Of a DNA stretch of 64,000 bases, positions 1-9,389 are shown piece by piece. The position numbers were made by a program, and so were the translations under genes. The notes beneath the pieces are model-generated. The model was not told the DNA's origin. It saw nothing but the letters and a program-made list of their open reading frames with translations, and searched no databases. The stretch's first letter is position 1; each line of letters opens with the position of its first letter. This DNA is from Micromonospora haikouensis (GTDB lineage: Bacteria > Actinomycetota > Actinomycetes > Mycobacteriales > Micromonosporaceae), in assembly GCF_900091595.1 (NCBI RefSeq), contig NZ_FMCW01000003.1:196375-260374 (forward strand), read 5' to 3'.

Positions 1-54
1 GCCAACGGCGCCGATCCCGCAAGTCCGCGAGCCAACGGCGGCAAGCCCGCGTAG
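1..54 (+). CDS. Possible 3' end of a truncated gene (unknown)
   Basis: The first bases read through in frame 1 to a TAG at 52-54 and would encode a short Ala/Gly/Pro/Asn-rich tail (ending ANGGKPA). The codons are mostly G/C-ended. A near-duplicate ten-base motif (GCCAACGGCG) occurs at 1-10 and 31-40. It would run convergent with parB. The body of the gene is outside the window, so no product can be named, and the reading may be chance. Confidence 0.3.
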   Translation, partial: ANGADPASPRANGGKPA

Positions 55-257
55 CAATGGCGCCGACCCCCCGGACACTGCGGTGCCCCGCTCCGCGCCC
101 GGGGGCGTGCTCGGCATTACCTGTCCACCAACGTCTTCGGCGTATGCGATGGGCTCCGAGCCGATCGTCGGCCGAGACGTGTCCCGTCTCCCACCGCCAT
201 GGGGCGAGCCCGCCTGGCGGTCACCTCCGACGGCGGGCAGCCCACCGGAGACCGGGG

Positions 258-271
258 GTTTCACGTGGAAC
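258..271. promoter_or_regulatory. parS-like site (one mismatch)
   Basis: GTTTCACGTGGAAC differs at one base from the palindromic ParB-binding consensus GTTTCACGTGAAAC. It lies 200 bases beyond the parB stop codon in otherwise featureless sequence, within a few kilobases of two perfect sites. It is probably a functional but weaker ParB nucleation site. Confidence 0.7.
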
Positions 272-411
272 GTGTCGGCGACCGCGGCGCACGGAGGTGG
301 ACGGCCCTCGCACCGCCTCACGGAGCCTGGGCCGCATCGTGCCGACCGCCACGGGGCGACGACTGCCGGAGGCGATGCCCCTCGGGGCCACCCGGGCAGC
401 AGCCTGAAACG

Positions 412-452
412 CCGCCGGCCGCGTCGCCCGGGTGGGACGGCGCGGCCGGCGG
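412..452 (-). terminator. Hairpin downstream of parB
   Basis: Perfect 12-base arms at 412-423 and 441-452 (CCGCCGGCCGCG and its complement) enclose a 17-base loop, just past the parB stop on the minus strand. There is no U tract, which is common for actinobacterial hairpin terminators. The rest of 55-466 shows no convincing gene, only the parS-like site. Confidence 0.5.
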
Positions 453-466
453 GCAGGCGTGGAGGG

Positions 467-1495
467 TCAGTCCTCGGGGGTGTCCTCTTGACCGACCCCG
501 ATGAGGCCGACGATCCGTTCCAGGTCGTCGACCGTGGCGAACTCGATGGTGATCTTGCCCTTGCTCCGGCCGATGTCCACCTTCACCCTGGTGTCGAACC
601 GGTCGGAGAGCCTGTCCGCGAGGTCCGTGAGGGCCGGGGCGTGGGCAGTGGTCCGCCGCTTCGCGGCCGGGGCCTTCGCCGGCCCGTCCGCCAGCGCGAG
701 CGCGACGATCTCCTCGGTCGATCGGACGGAGAGCCCCTCGGCGACGATGCGCGCCGCGAGTTGCTCCTGCGCCTGCGCCTCGTCCAGGCTCAGCAGCGCG
801 CGGGCATGGCCGGCGGAGAGCAGCCCGGCGGCGACGCGGCGCTGCACCTGGGCGGGCAGGTTCAGCAGCCGGATGGTGTTGGAGATCTGCGGGCGGCTCC
901 GGCCGATCCGGCGGGCCAACTCCTCGTGGGTTGCGCCGAACTCCTCCAGCAGTTGCTGGTATGCGGCGGCCTCCTCCAGCGGGTTGAGGTTGGCCCGGTG
1001 GATGTTCTCCAGCAGCGCGTCCCGGAGCATGGCGTCGTCGCGGGTGTCCCGGACGATGGCGGGAATGTTCTCCCGGCCGACGGCCTGCGCGGCCCGCCAG
1101 CGGCGCTCGCCCATGACGAGTTCGTACTTCTCGCCGTCGAGTGCCCGCACCACGATCGGCTGGAGGAAGCCGACCTCCTGGATGGAGGTCTTCAGTTCCT
1201 CCAGGGCCTCCTCGTCGAAGACCTGGCGGGGCTGCTTCGGGTTGGGCACGATCGCGTCGACCGGCACCTCAGCGAACCGGGCACCGGGCACCGGGCTGAG
1301 TTGAGGCTCGGACGGCGGCGTGACCGCAGGGGCCTCGACGTCGACCGGCACCGCCATCGGGGCCGGTGCAGACGCCGGGACGGGCGCCTCGCCGTCTTCG
1401 GGCATCGCCGTCGTCGTCTCGACGGGCTGGACCGGGCCGGTGGGGATCAGCGCCCCGAGCCCTCGACCCAGACCCCCCCGAGGACGGTTCTTCAT
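467..1495 (-). CDS. parB: Chromosome-partitioning protein ParB
   Basis: This 342-residue CTP-dependent DNA clamp loads at parS and spreads over origin-proximal DNA, acting with ParA in origin segregation. It starts with the typical [18 protein letters not shown] box, followed by a Pro/Ala-rich linker to about residue 70. The nuclease/CTPase-like domain carries GERRWRA at about 129-135, a helix-turn-helix spans about 189-213, and a C-terminal dimerisation domain follows. parA lies 27 bases upstream on the same strand, so the two probably form one transcript. Two perfect and two near-perfect parS sites in the window are its expected targets. Length and domain order are normal. Confidence 0.98.
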   Translation of the reverse strand: MKNRPRGGLGRGLGALIPTGPVQPVETTTAMPEDGEAPVPASAPAPMAVPVDVEAPAVTPPSEPQLSPVPGARFAEVPVDAIVPNPKQPRQVFDEEALEELKTSIQEVGFLQPIVVRALDGEKYELVMGERRWRAAQAVGRENIPAIVRDTRDDAMLRDALLENIHRANLNPLEEAAAYQQLLEEFGATHEELARRIGRSRPQISNTIRLLNLPAQVQRRVAAGLLSAGHARALLSLDEAQAQEQLAARIVAEGLSVRSTEEIVALALADGPAKAPAAKRRTTAHAPALTDLADRLSDRFDTRVKVDIGRSKGKITIEFATVDDLERIVGLIGVGQEDTPED

Positions 1496-1522
1496 ACGAT
1501 GCCTCCCAGCGACTTGTCCGCA

Positions 1523-2866
1523 CTACGCATTCCGGCTCACCGGCTCCTTGACCCCACGCTCGGCGATCTCCTGGGCGGCCTCGAAGTAACTCGTCGCCCC
1601 CCGTGAACCGGGATCGTAGGTCATGACCGACTGGCCGTAGCTCGGTGCCTCGGAGACTCGGACGTTCCGGGGGATCACCGCCTGCAGGACCTTGTCACCG
1701 AAGTGGTTCCGGACGTCCTGCTCCACCGCGTCGGCCAGTCGGGTGCGCCGGTCGTACATGGTGAGCAGGATGGTGGAGACGTCGAGCCTGGGGTTGAGGT
1801 GCTTGCGGACCAGGTTGATGTTGTTGATCAGCTGGTTCAGCCCTTCCAGCGCGTAGTACTCGCACTGGATGGGGATGAGCACCTCCTGCGCGGCCACCAG
1901 GGCGTTGACGGTGAGCAGGCCCAGCGACGGCGGGCAGTCGATGAAGACGTAGTCGAAGTGGCCGGGGTAGGCGTCGATCGCCCGGGACAGCCGCGACTCG
2001 CGGGCCACCACGGACACCAGCTCGATCTCCGCGCCCGCGAGGTCGATCGTGGCCGGCACGCACCACAGGTTGGGGATGCCCTCGACGCCCTGGGCCACCT
2101 CCTCCAGCGGAACGCTGTTGATCAGGCAATCGTAGACGTCCGGCACGCCGGTGTGGTGCGGGACGTTCAGCCCGGTCGACGCGTTGCCCTGCGGGTCGAG
2201 GTCGACCACGAGGACCCGGTTGCCGTGCAGGGCGAGCGCCACCGCCAGGTTCACCGTGGTCGTGGTCTTCCCCACGCCGCCCTTCTGGTTGGCGACGCAC
2301 ATCACCCGGGTCCGCTCCGGACGCGGCATGGTCACCTCGCCACTCGGATTAAGGATCTGCACGGCGCGCATAGCCTCCATAGCCAACGGTGGGTCATCCT
2401 CTTCGCGCGTCGGGGTTTCACGTGAAACGTACGCGGCATCGGCCGGTTCGGTGCCATAGGCCCCGGCCCGCGGTGCCGGCGTGTCGACTGGAACGGCGGC
2501 TTCCGGGGCCGCGTCAGGCACCACGTGCGGTGCGGGTTGCTGGGGGAGCACGACGGCAGGCCGGGGTGTCGACTCGAAGTGAGCGGAGGGCCCGGGGTCG
2601 GAACCGTCGGCCGCCGGAACGCCGGGGCTGCCGGCCCTGCCATAGATCGTCCCGGACGCCTCCGCCCGGGGGGCGGTGGTGCCGGTGCTGGCGGCGGCAG
2701 GGGCGTCGCGGCGTGGAGCGGGGCCGCCGCCGATCGGGCGTGCCGCCGCCCCGTAGGCGCCGCCGGGCCAGCCGGGCTCGTCGGTTTCACGTGAAACGGG
2801 GCCCGCTGCGGACCGCTCTCCGCGACCGTTCACCCGTGGATCGTCGTACCTGCCGTCGTCATGCAC
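1523..2866 (-). CDS. parA: Chromosome-partitioning ATPase ParA (Soj)
   Basis: This Walker-type ATPase works with ParB in chromosome segregation. The deviant Walker A KGGVGKTT lies at about 195-202, and the rest of the domain matches the family (DLDPQGNASTGL, DYVFIDCPPSLGLLT). The roughly 165-residue N-terminal extension is Pro/Ala/Gly-rich and of low complexity. It contains the peptide VSRET twice (24-28 and 147-151), because perfect parS sites are embedded in frame. A shorter start at Met-163 or Met-180, close to the ATPase core, is possible. The extension may therefore be untranslated sequence carrying parS. I keep the longer frame because it stays open and G/C-biased. Confidence 0.93.
   Translation of the reverse strand: MHDDGRYDDPRVNGRGERSAAGPVSRETDEPGWPGGAYGAAARPIGGGPAPRRDAPAAASTGTTAPRAEASGTIYGRAGSPGVPAADGSDPGPSAHFESTPRPAVVLPQQPAPHVVPDAAPEAAVPVDTPAPRAGAYGTEPADAAYVSRETPTREEDDPPLAMEAMRAVQILNPSGEVTMPRPERTRVMCVANQKGGVGKTTTTVNLAVALALHGNRVLVVDLDPQGNASTGLNVPHHTGVPDVYDCLINSVPLEEVAQGVEGIPNLWCVPATIDLAGAEIELVSVVARESRLSRAIDAYPGHFDYVFIDCPPSLGLLTVNALVAAQEVLIPIQCEYYALEGLNQLINNINLVRKHLNPRLDVSTILLTMYDRRTRLADAVEQDVRNHFGDKVLQAVIPRNVRVSEAPSYGQSVMTYDPGSRGATSYFEAAQEIAERGVKEPVSRNA
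2415..2428. promoter_or_regulatory. parS site (perfect)
   Basis: GTTTCACGTGAAAC matches the actinobacterial parS consensus exactly. It lies inside the N-terminal extension of parA, where it is read as VSRET on the minus strand. Confidence 0.95.
2784..2797. promoter_or_regulatory. parS site (perfect)
   Basis: This is a second exact GTTTCACGTGAAAC, 369 bases from the first, also in frame in the parA N-terminal extension. Clustered parS sites next to parAB and within about 7 kb of oriC are normal for actinobacteria. Confidence 0.95.
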
Positions 2867-3129
2867 CTGTCATCCCTACCCGCTCCGGATGGTCGGCCCG
2901 CACCCCGTCGTCTTGGCCACGCTCGTTCGCATCACGGAGCCTACGGCCCGGCGGGAGCGGCCGGGACCCCCTGAGGGTCAGATGCCGTCCACTCCACACT
3001 ATCGACGCGCGGTCAGCCTACGGCGGACGGGCGCGGCCGGTCCACGCCGGATTTCCCGCCCGCGCGTGCCCGCACCCGTATCAACGACCCGACCTGCGGC
3101 GGGAAGCCGGCGCGCGAGGACGAAGGCGG

Positions 3130-4041
3130 TCAGCGGCCCCGGCGACGCCCGCCGCGCGAGCGCTTCGCCGCCGACTTGACGCGGGGCTGGTTCACCACCC
3201 GCTCGCGCACGATCTCCACCACCGTCGCCGGCGGCTCGATCACACCGACCCCGCAGCGCTGCACGGTCGGCTCGCCCCCGCCCAACTTGGCGACGGCCTC
3301 GGCGTGCTCCGCGATCTCGTCGGCGGCGGAAGCGCCCTTCATCGCCACCAGCCGCCCGCCCCGCACGGTCAGGGGGAGACACCAGGCGGCGAGGCGGTCG
3401 AGCGGGGCCACGGCGCGAGCGGTGACGATGTCCGCGCTGAAGGGGCCGACGCCGGTCGAGCCGGTCGCCGCCTCCTCGGCCCGTCCCCGGAAGACCCGGA
3501 CCGTCTTCGCCAGCCCCAGGTTCTCGACCACCTCGACGAGGAACGAGGTGCGTCGGGCCAGCGGCTCGACCAGGGTGACGGTCAGGTCGGGCCGCGCGAT
3601 GGCCAACACCAGCCCGGGCAGGCCGGCGCCGGAGCCGACGTCGAGCACCGACGCGTCCGGCGGGATCCGTTCCGCCACCGCGGCACAGTTGAGCAGGTGC
3701 CGGTCCCAGATCCGCGGTGCCTCCCGTGGCCCGATGAGGCCGCGGACCACCCCGTCGGTGGCGAGCAGTTCCGCGTACGCGGCGGCGAGTTCGAGCCGGT
3801 CGCCGAAGAGGGCACGGGCGGCCTCCGCCAGCTCCGGCGGCAGCGTCGCGACGGCCGGATCCGGTGCCTCCCCGGTCGGGCGGGGCGCATCGTCGCCGAG
3901 GGCCGGCGCCGTCACGCTGGGCGGCGCGGCCTCGACGCCGGGCGCTGCTTCGTCGGCCGCCCCGGGCCAGGCAGGCGACGGCCCGGGCGGCGTGCCACCC
4001 GGGCCGGACACGGCTGCCGCCGTGGTGTCGTCGTGGGTCAC
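3130..4041 (-). CDS. rsmG: 16S rRNA (guanine-527-N7)-methyltransferase RsmG (GidB)
   Basis: This SAM-dependent enzyme methylates G527 of 16S rRNA. The catalytic part starts near residue 66, and the SAM-binding motif VLDVGSGAGLPG lies at about 132-143. The preceding PREAPRIWDRHLLNCAAV and the later VTARAVAPLDRL are typical of the family. It has 303 residues against the usual 200-250. The excess is an acidic, Pro/Ala-rich N-terminal region of about 65 residues and a short basic Arg-rich tail. It follows khpB by 4 bases, so the two are almost certainly co-transcribed. Confidence 0.96.
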   Translation of the reverse strand: MTHDDTTAAAVSGPGGTPPGPSPAWPGAADEAAPGVEAAPPSVTAPALGDDAPRPTGEAPDPAVATLPPELAEAARALFGDRLELAAAYAELLATDGVVRGLIGPREAPRIWDRHLLNCAAVAERIPPDASVLDVGSGAGLPGLVLAIARPDLTVTLVEPLARRTSFLVEVVENLGLAKTVRVFRGRAEEAATGSTGVGPFSADIVTARAVAPLDRLAAWCLPLTVRGGRLVAMKGASAADEIAEHAEAVAKLGGGEPTVQRCGVGVIEPPATVVEIVRERVVNQPRVKSAAKRSRGGRRRGR

Positions 4042-4045
4042 CTGG

Positions 4046-4639
4046 TCAGTCCGCAGGCCGGACGACGATGCGGCGGTTCGGCTCGACGCCCTCGGACTCG
4101 CTCTCCACGCCGCTCATCGCGTTGACGACGTCGTGGACGCACTTGCGCTCGAAGGCGGACATCGGTTCGAGCCGCACCGGCTCCCCGTGCTCCTTGACCT
4201 TCTCCACCGCGTTCTTGGCGACGGCGGCGAGCTCCTTGCGCCGGGTGGCGCGGTAGCCGCCGACGTCGAGCAGCAGCCGGCTCGGGGTCCCGGTCTGCCG
4301 GAACACCGCCAGCCGGGCCAGCTCCTGGAGCGCCTCCAGGGTGGCCCCGCGCTGCCCGACCAGGTTCTGCAGTCGGCCGCCGACGACCTCGACCACCGGA
4401 CGCCCACCGGACACCAGCTCGTCGATGTCCCCGTCGTAGTCGAGGATGTCGAGCAGCCCTTCGACGTAGTCGGCGGCGATCTCGCTCTGTCGGAACAGCT
4501 CGCTCTCGGCCGGCGCCTTCTTCTCCCGGGGAGCGGCCCCGGTCTCGGCCTCCTCCTCGGTGTCGTCGTCGGTGGCCTCGATCGGCGTGCTCTCCTCGTC
4601 CACTGACGGGTCAGCGCTGGGGATGCTGGTCTCGGTCAC
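4046..4639 (-). CDS. khpB: RNA-binding protein KhpB/Jag (KH + R3H domains)
   Basis: This single-stranded RNA-binding protein of the Jag/KhpB family is typically encoded next to yidC. An acidic Ser/Glu-rich N-terminus is followed by a KH domain with a GxxG-like loop (VGQRGA). The R3H domain carries GGYRATRRKELAAVA and ends in NRRIVVRPAD. I chose the GTG at 4639 because GGAGA sits 7 bases upstream, giving 197 residues. The frame stays open to a GTG at 4726 (226 residues) without a ribosome-binding site. It lies between yidC and rsmG in the conserved minus-strand operon. Confidence 0.93.
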   Translation of the reverse strand: MTETSIPSADPSVDEESTPIEATDDDTEEEAETGAAPREKKAPAESELFRQSEIAADYVEGLLDILDYDGDIDELVSGGRPVVEVVGGRLQNLVGQRGATLEALQELARLAVFRQTGTPSRLLLDVGGYRATRRKELAAVAKNAVEKVKEHGEPVRLEPMSAFERKCVHDVVNAMSGVESESEGVEPNRRIVVRPAD

Positions 4640-4852
4640 GGTCTCATCTCCGTACTCGCTCGGCCGGACCGTCGGGTCCGCTGGTTCCCCGGGGGCCGGC
4701 GGGAGATCACCGGTGCCCACGGGCACGTCTGCACGGGCGGCTGGCGCCCGCGACCGCGCTACGCGCGGTGGGTTCGGCCCGGCGCTGCCCCTCGGGCGGC
4801 GGCCAGGGCCCGGTCCCGCCCGTGCCGGGCGGCCGGCGCGGGTGGGGAGGCG

Positions 4853-5836
4853 TCAGCCCTGGCGCTTGGCCGGGCCGCTCTTCTTCGGGTTGACCGGCTT
4901 GGCGCCCGGCTTCGGGCCGGCGACCTTCGGCGTGGCCGGCGCCTGCTTGACCGGAGCGGGGGCGGCCTTGCGGCCGAACAGGCCGGCGGTCTTGGCCGGC
5001 TGGACCGGGCTGTTGGACTTGACGCCGGTGCGGCCCGGGGTGGGCGGCGGCGGGTACTTGCGCAGCACCCACTGCTGCTGGCCGAGGGTGAACAGGTTGT
5101 TCGTGACCCAGTAGATGATCACACCGATCGGGAAGATCGCGCCGGAGACGAGCAGCGACAGCGGGATGCCGTAGAGCATCAGGCGCTGCACCATCTTCTG
5201 CTGCGGGTCCTCCGCCCAGCCGGTCTTGAGGATCATCTGGCGGCTGGTGAGGTAGGTGGTGCCCATCATCACCAGGACCAGGATGCCGGCGATCACCTTC
5301 ACGGTGGTGCCGTTGGCCCCGAGGCGGGCCAGCTCGTCGGCGGTCGAGCCGAACTTGCCGGCGATCGGTGCGGTGAAGAGCTTGGCGCTGGAGGCGCTGT
5401 CGAACTGCTCGACCGTCCAGCCGTAGAGCGTCTTATTGATCTTGGCCGGGTCGAGGCGGCGCAGCACGTGGAAGAGGCCGAGGAAGACCGGGATCTGGAG
5501 GAACATCGGAAGGCAGCCCATGAGCGGGTTGGCCTTTTCCTTCCGGTAGAGCTCCATCATCTCTTTCTGGAGCGTCTCCCGGTCACCCTTGTGCTTCTCC
5601 TGGAGCTCCTTCACCTTGGGCTGGAGCGCCTGCATCGCCCGCTGGGACTTGATCTGCTTGACGAAGACCGGGAACAGGATCACCCGGACGGTGACCACCA
5701 GGAAGACGATGGCCAGGATCCAGGCCCAGTTCGTCCCGATCACCGCGTCGACCGGTACTCCGATGGCGTCCCAGGCCGAGTGCCAGGTCAGCAGGATCCA
5801 CGAGATCGCGTAGTAGATCCAGTCCAGACTGAACAA
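4853..5836 (-). CDS. yidC: Membrane protein insertase YidC
   Basis: This Oxa1/YidC-family insertase folds and inserts inner-membrane proteins alone or with Sec. It has 327 residues, the Gram-positive/actinobacterial form without the large periplasmic domain. Transmembrane segments lie near 7-25, 38-57, 110-125, 175-195 and 215-250. The conserved charged region VTVRVILFPVFVKQIKSQ supplies the intramembrane Arg. A coiled cytoplasmic hairpin (about 73-102) and the LMGCLPMFLQIPVF segment follow. The basic, Pro/Lys-rich C-terminal tail suits ribosome contact. It is spaced 3 bases from yidD, so the genes are co-transcribed. Confidence 0.97.
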   Translation of the reverse strand: MFSLDWIYYAISWILLTWHSAWDAIGVPVDAVIGTNWAWILAIVFLVVTVRVILFPVFVKQIKSQRAMQALQPKVKELQEKHKGDRETLQKEMMELYRKEKANPLMGCLPMFLQIPVFLGLFHVLRRLDPAKINKTLYGWTVEQFDSASSAKLFTAPIAGKFGSTADELARLGANGTTVKVIAGILVLVMMGTTYLTSRQMILKTGWAEDPQQKMVQRLMLYGIPLSLLVSGAIFPIGVIIYWVTNNLFTLGQQQWVLRKYPPPPTPGRTGVKSNSPVQPAKTAGLFGRKAAPAPVKQAPATPKVAGPKPGAKPVNPKKSGPAKRQG

Positions 5837-5839
5837 TTC

Positions 5840-6127
5840 TCAGGCTCCAGTCACTTCGGCACGGCGGCGACCGCCCGGCTCGGGCACCGGGTCGTGTCCA
5901 CCAGGGTGAAAGGGGTGGCAGCGCAACAACCGTCGGACCGTCAGACCGGCCCCCCGAATCGCGCCGTGCCGGGCCACGGCCTCAAGGGCGTACGCACTGC
6001 ACGACGGGTAGAACCGACAGCGGGCCGGCAGTGCCGGGCTTATCCAACGACGGTACGCGACGATGGGGCCGGTCAGCACCCGGGCACCCAAGCTCGTCGA
6101 CGGCGACGCCGTGGAATCGCTGCTCAT
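5840..6127 (-). CDS. yidD: Membrane protein insertion efficiency factor YidD
   Basis: This 95-residue protein of the YidD family is thought to aid YidC-dependent insertion. The characteristic core is visible: a [24 protein letters not shown] segment with paired cysteines, then [37 protein letters not shown]. The ATG overlaps the rnpA stop by 4 bases, suggesting translational coupling. It sits between rnpA and yidC as in most bacteria. Confidence 0.96.
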   Translation of the reverse strand: MSSDSTASPSTSLGARVLTGPIVAYRRWISPALPARCRFYPSCSAYALEAVARHGAIRGAGLTVRRLLRCHPFHPGGHDPVPEPGGRRRAEVTGA

Positions 6128-6540
6128 CGGGGCCGCCGCCCCCGGGGGGCGCGGGCTGTGGCGATCGCCGCGTCGAGGTCGGCCCCGAGCCGGGAGTATG
6201 ACGCCTCGGCTGCGGCCGGGAGTGCCCGTACGACCAGGGTGCTGCCCTCGGGCAGGGCCGCGAGCCGCTCGCGGACCAGGTGCCGCAGCCGACGCCGGAC
6301 CACGTTGCGGACGACGGCCGGGCCGACGGCCTTGGACACGACGAAGCCGGCGCGGGTCGCTGCGGAGGTGTGCTCCGCACCGGTGGTCCGCGCCGGCTTC
6401 GGCGAGACGTCCGTCGGTGTCCCTGGTGTGCCGGGCAGGGTCAGGTGGACGACGAGCACGCCACGGCCGGCCCGGCGACCAGCCCGGACCGCTGCGGCGA
6501 AGTCACTGCTGCGCCGCAGTCGTTGCGCGGCGGCCAGCAC
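6124..6540 (-). CDS. rnpA: Ribonuclease P protein component
   Basis: This basic protein subunit of RNase P matures tRNA 5' ends with the catalytic RNA. It begins [21 protein letters not shown] and carries the conserved RNR box ([18 protein letters not shown]). The 138 residues include a roughly 28-residue Pro/Thr-rich insertion between strands (about 42-70), which is longer than the usual protein. It lies 36 bases after rpmH, in the standard rpmH-rnpA-yidD-yidC order. Confidence 0.96.
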   Translation of the reverse strand: MLAAAQRLRRSSDFAAAVRAGRRAGRGVLVVHLTLPGTPGTPTDVSPKPARTTGAEHTSAATRAGFVVSKAVGPAVVRNVVRRRLRHLVRERLAALPEGSTLVVRALPAAAEASYSRLGADLDAAIATARAPRGRRPR

Positions 6541-6576
6541 GACTGCCCACGTCCCCCGGACCGGCCTCGGTCGGCC

Positions 6577-6714
6577 TCAGGCCGACAGGCGGGTGCGGCC
6601 CTTGGCGCGACGGGTCGAGATGATGGCGCGGCCGGCCCGGGTGCGCATACGCAGCCGGAAGCCGTGGGTCTTCGCGCGCCGGCGGTTGTTCGGCTGGTAG
6701 GTGCGCTTGCTCAC
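6577..6714 (-). CDS. rpmH: 50S ribosomal protein L34
   Basis: This is a 45-residue basic ribosomal protein: [18 protein letters not shown], then [20 protein letters not shown]. The start is a GTG at 6714, with GGAGAG a few bases upstream. The open frame continues further 5', but that extension is not L34-like. It is the first gene of the minus-strand operon running through rnpA, yidD and yidC. Confidence 0.98.
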   Translation of the reverse strand: MSKRTYQPNNRRRAKTHGFRLRMRTRAGRAIISTRRAKGRTRLSA

Positions 6715-6900
6715 GTCAGGCTCTCCGTTTTCGTACGCCCCGGGCGCGGGATCGCCGGGGTCGTGTGGTGGTCCAGGCCACCTCGGCGGTGGCCCCCGAT
6801 CGGTGCTGCCCGGCGGCGCGGAACCTCGGCGATGCGAGGGAGGCGACCGCGGACAGCAAGCACGCACCACCCTAGCAGAGGGCGGCAGAGCAGCCGATCC

Positions 6901-6929
6901 AGCCTACGCAGCGGGACAATGAGCGTCAA
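6901..6929 (-). promoter_or_regulatory. Promoter of the rpmH operon
   Basis: On the minus strand, TTGACG (6929-6924) is followed by 17 bases and TAGGCT (6906-6901). This is a near-consensus housekeeping sigma promoter pointing at rpmH, with a leader of about 185 bases. It lies in the 620-base divergent region 6715-7334. Confidence 0.7.
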
Positions 6930-7017
6930 ACACCCCGCCACACCCCCACAGCGCCCCTGACCACGACCGAAGCGCTGCTTTTCACTGATGTCGCCAAGGG
7001 TGCCACCGCGTCGACGG

Positions 7018-7047
7018 TTGATGGCCCCGGCCCCGCGCTGTTAGCGT
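7018..7047 (+). promoter_or_regulatory. Candidate dnaA promoter
   Basis: TTGATG (7018-7023), 18 bases, then TAGCGT (7042-7047) points toward dnaA, giving a leader of about 280 bases. The leader contains the DnaA box at 7247-7255, which suits autoregulation. Apart from this and the opposite rpmH promoter I see no gene in 6715-7334. Confidence 0.4.
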
Positions 7048-7246
7048 GCGCGTTTGCGGTCGGCGTCGTCGCCCCGTTCCCGTCGTCGGGCGAGACGGTC
7101 GTCGTCGAGCAGGACCGGACTCGGGCAAGACCCGACCAGGCAGTGAATCGTTCGGCACGGTGAAACCCGCTTCAGCGCCCGTTCAGACAGGGGGCAGGTC
7201 CCACCCGCTTCGGGCGGGGGGCCACAATCGGTCAGTACACACAGGC

Positions 7247-7265
7247 TGTGGATAACTTGTGGACG
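7247..7265. promoter_or_regulatory. DnaA box pair at the dnaA 5' end
   Basis: TGTGGATAA at 7247-7255 is the exact complement of the canonical box TTATCCACA. It is followed at 7258-7265 by TTGTGGAC, a near-match. The pair lies just before the preferred dnaA start at 7335. The upstream in-frame GTG at 7248 falls inside the box, which argues that this stretch is regulatory and not coding. Confidence 0.7.
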
Positions 7266-7334
7266 ACGGCCGGTGAGCCGTCCGGCTGGACCACCGCGGC
7301 GGTCGGGAGCAGAAGCGAGGGGGGTGGCACGACG

Positions 7335-9239
7335 GTGGCCGGTACGACCGACCTAGCCGCGGTGTGGACGGCGACCACGGACGAACTCGCCGACGAGATC
7401 ATCTCCGCGCAGCAACGCGCGTACCTGCGGCTCACCCGGCTCCGCGCGATCGTCGAGGACACCGCCCTGCTCTCCGTGCCGGACGCCTTCACCCGCGACG
7501 TGATCGAGTCCCGGTTGCGGCCGGCCATCACCGAGGCGCTGACCCGGCGGCTGGGCCGCCCGATCCAGGTGGCGGTGACCGTCCGGGTCGCCGAGGACCC
7601 CTCGGGTCGCCCCGCCGGCACGGTCTACCGCAGCACCCCGGACGCCGGGCCGGGCGAACAGCCCGCCCTCGACGGGTCCGTCGGCTTCGACGCCGCAGCG
7701 GCGTTCGACACCCGGGGATACGACGAGCCCGGCGCGGGCCGACACGAACCCGCGCTCGGCTTTCCCGCCCCGGGCCATCCCGGCCACCCCGGCCACGACG
7801 AGCCGGGCACCGACCACGCGCGGTCACCCCACCCGGGCCAGGACGGCACCGCCGGGCATCCCGGGCACGGGGTGGCGGAGCCGGGGCCCGCGTCCCGGCC
7901 AGCCCCGAACGACGACGGGCACCGCCAGGGGCTCGTCCCCGCCGCCCGCGACGCCCAGGAGCCCCTGTTCGGCGACGCCTTCGCCGAACCGCTGGTGCCG
8001 GGCGCCGACCGGCGCGGCTTCGAGGAGCGGCCCCGGATCGACGTCGGCGGGGCCCGCCCCTACGAGGGCCGATACGCGGCCGGCGCCGTGCCGGCCCCCC
8101 AGCGGTTGCCGCGCGACGGCGGCACCGACAGCGGGCCGGGTCGCAGTGGCATGGATCACCGTCCGGGTGGACGGGACGACCGGCGGCTCCCCGGCGGGGC
8201 GGAGACCGGTGGGAACCGGCTCAACCCGAAGTACATGTTCGAGACGTTCGTCATCGGCTCGTCCAACCGGTTCGCGCACGCCGCGTCCGTCGCGGTCGCC
8301 GAGTCGCCGGCGAAGGCGTACAACCCGCTGTTCATCTACGGCAGCTCCGGGCTCGGCAAGACGCACCTGCTGCACGCCATCGGTCACTACGCCACCACGC
8401 TGGGCAACGCCCGCTCGGTCCGGTACGTCTCGACCGAGGAGTTCACCAACGACTTCATCAACTCGGTGCGCGACGACAAGACGAGCGCGTTCCAGCGCCG
8501 CTACCGCGACGTCGACATCCTGCTGATCGACGACATCCAGTTCCTGGAGAACCGCGAGCGGACCCAGGAGGAGTTCTTCCACACCTTCAACACGCTGCAC
8601 AACGCCAACAAGCAGATCGTCGTCACCTCCGACCGGTCGCCCAAGCAGCTCGCGACGCTGGAGGACCGGCTGCGCACCCGGTTCGAGTGGGGACTGCTGG
8701 CCGACATCCAGCCGCCCGACCTGGAGACCCGGATCGCGATCCTGCAGAAGAAGGCGGCCCAGGAGCGGCTCTACGCCCCGCCGGACGTGCTGGAGTTCAT
8801 CGCGTCGCGGGTGTCGAACTCGATCCGGGAGCTGGAGGGGGCGCTGATCCGGGTCACCGCGTTCGCCAGCCTCACCCGGTCGACCGTCGAGCTGTCGCTG
8901 GCCGAGGAGGTGCTGCGGGACTTCATCCCCGACGGTGCCGGCCCCGAGATCACCGCCGACCAGATCATGGTCTCCACGTCGGAGTACTTCGGGGTCAGCC
9001 TGGAGGACCTGCGCGGGCACTCCCGCTCCCGGGTGCTGGTCAACGCCCGCCAGGTCGCCATGTACCTGTGCCGGGAGCTGACCGACCTGTCGCTGCCCCG
9101 GATCGGGCAGGCGTTCGGCGGGCGGGACCACACGACCGTCATGCACGCCGACCGGAAGATCCGCCAGCAGATGGCGGAGCGCCGCTCGCTCTACAACCAG
9201 ATCGCCGAGCTGACCAACCGGATCAAGCAGACCACCTGA
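7335..9239 (+). CDS. dnaA: Chromosomal replication initiator DnaA
   Basis: This AAA+ initiator binds DnaA boxes in oriC and melts the origin. From the GTG at 7335 it has 634 residues. Domain I covers about 1-85 and domain II is an unusually long Gly/Pro/His/Asp-rich linker from about 85 to 295. The AAA+ core has Walker [14 protein letters not shown] near 336-348 and Walker B LLIDDIQF near 396-403. The C-terminal DNA-binding signature [15 protein letters not shown] lies near 595. The start is chosen for the GAGGGG motif about 12 bases upstream. A GTG at 7248 would add 29 residues but overlaps a DnaA box. A canonical terminator follows. Confidence 0.97.
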   Translation: MAGTTDLAAVWTATTDELADEIISAQQRAYLRLTRLRAIVEDTALLSVPDAFTRDVIESRLRPAITEALTRRLGRPIQVAVTVRVAEDPSGRPAGTVYRSTPDAGPGEQPALDGSVGFDAAAAFDTRGYDEPGAGRHEPALGFPAPGHPGHPGHDEPGTDHARSPHPGQDGTAGHPGHGVAEPGPASRPAPNDDGHRQGLVPAARDAQEPLFGDAFAEPLVPGADRRGFEERPRIDVGGARPYEGRYAAGAVPAPQRLPRDGGTDSGPGRSGMDHRPGGRDDRRLPGGAETGGNRLNPKYMFETFVIGSSNRFAHAASVAVAESPAKAYNPLFIYGSSGLGKTHLLHAIGHYATTLGNARSVRYVSTEEFTNDFINSVRDDKTSAFQRRYRDVDILLIDDIQFLENRERTQEEFFHTFNTLHNANKQIVVTSDRSPKQLATLEDRLRTRFEWGLLADIQPPDLETRIAILQKKAAQERLYAPPDVLEFIASRVSNSIRELEGALIRVTAFASLTRSTVELSLAEEVLRDFIPDGAGPEITADQIMVSTSEYFGVSLEDLRGHSRSRVLVNARQVAMYLCRELTDLSLPRIGQAFGGRDHTTVMHADRKIRQQMAERRSLYNQIAELTNRIKQTT

Positions 9240-9278
9240 GGCGTACGCCCACCACGCCCGCGCCCGCAGCGGCGACCG

Positions 9279-9311
9279 ACGCCCGGCCGACCACGACGGC
9301 CGGGCGTTTTC
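9279..9311 (+). terminator. Intrinsic terminator of dnaA
   Basis: Ten-base arms ACGCCCGGCC (9279-9288) and GGCCGGGCGT (9298-9307) enclose a 9-base loop and run into TTTT. This is one of the few classical U-tract terminators in the window. It separates dnaA transcription from the origin. Confidence 0.8.
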
Positions 9312-9389
9312 GCGTTCCGGGGCGGCGTCGACCCCGCGCCCGCGCACCCGGGTCGACGTGACGCCGGTCACGTCCAGACCCCGGAGCCG

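Noticed and set aside
83..1606. 507-codon plus-strand frame over parB
   Set aside because: It is antisense to an unmistakable ParB and has no recognisable domain.
3047..3115. Imperfect hairpin GCCGGATTTCCCGCC / GGCGGGAAGCCGGC downstream of rsmG
   Set aside because: The arms are imperfect and the loop exceeds 30 bases. It is not strong enough to call a terminator.
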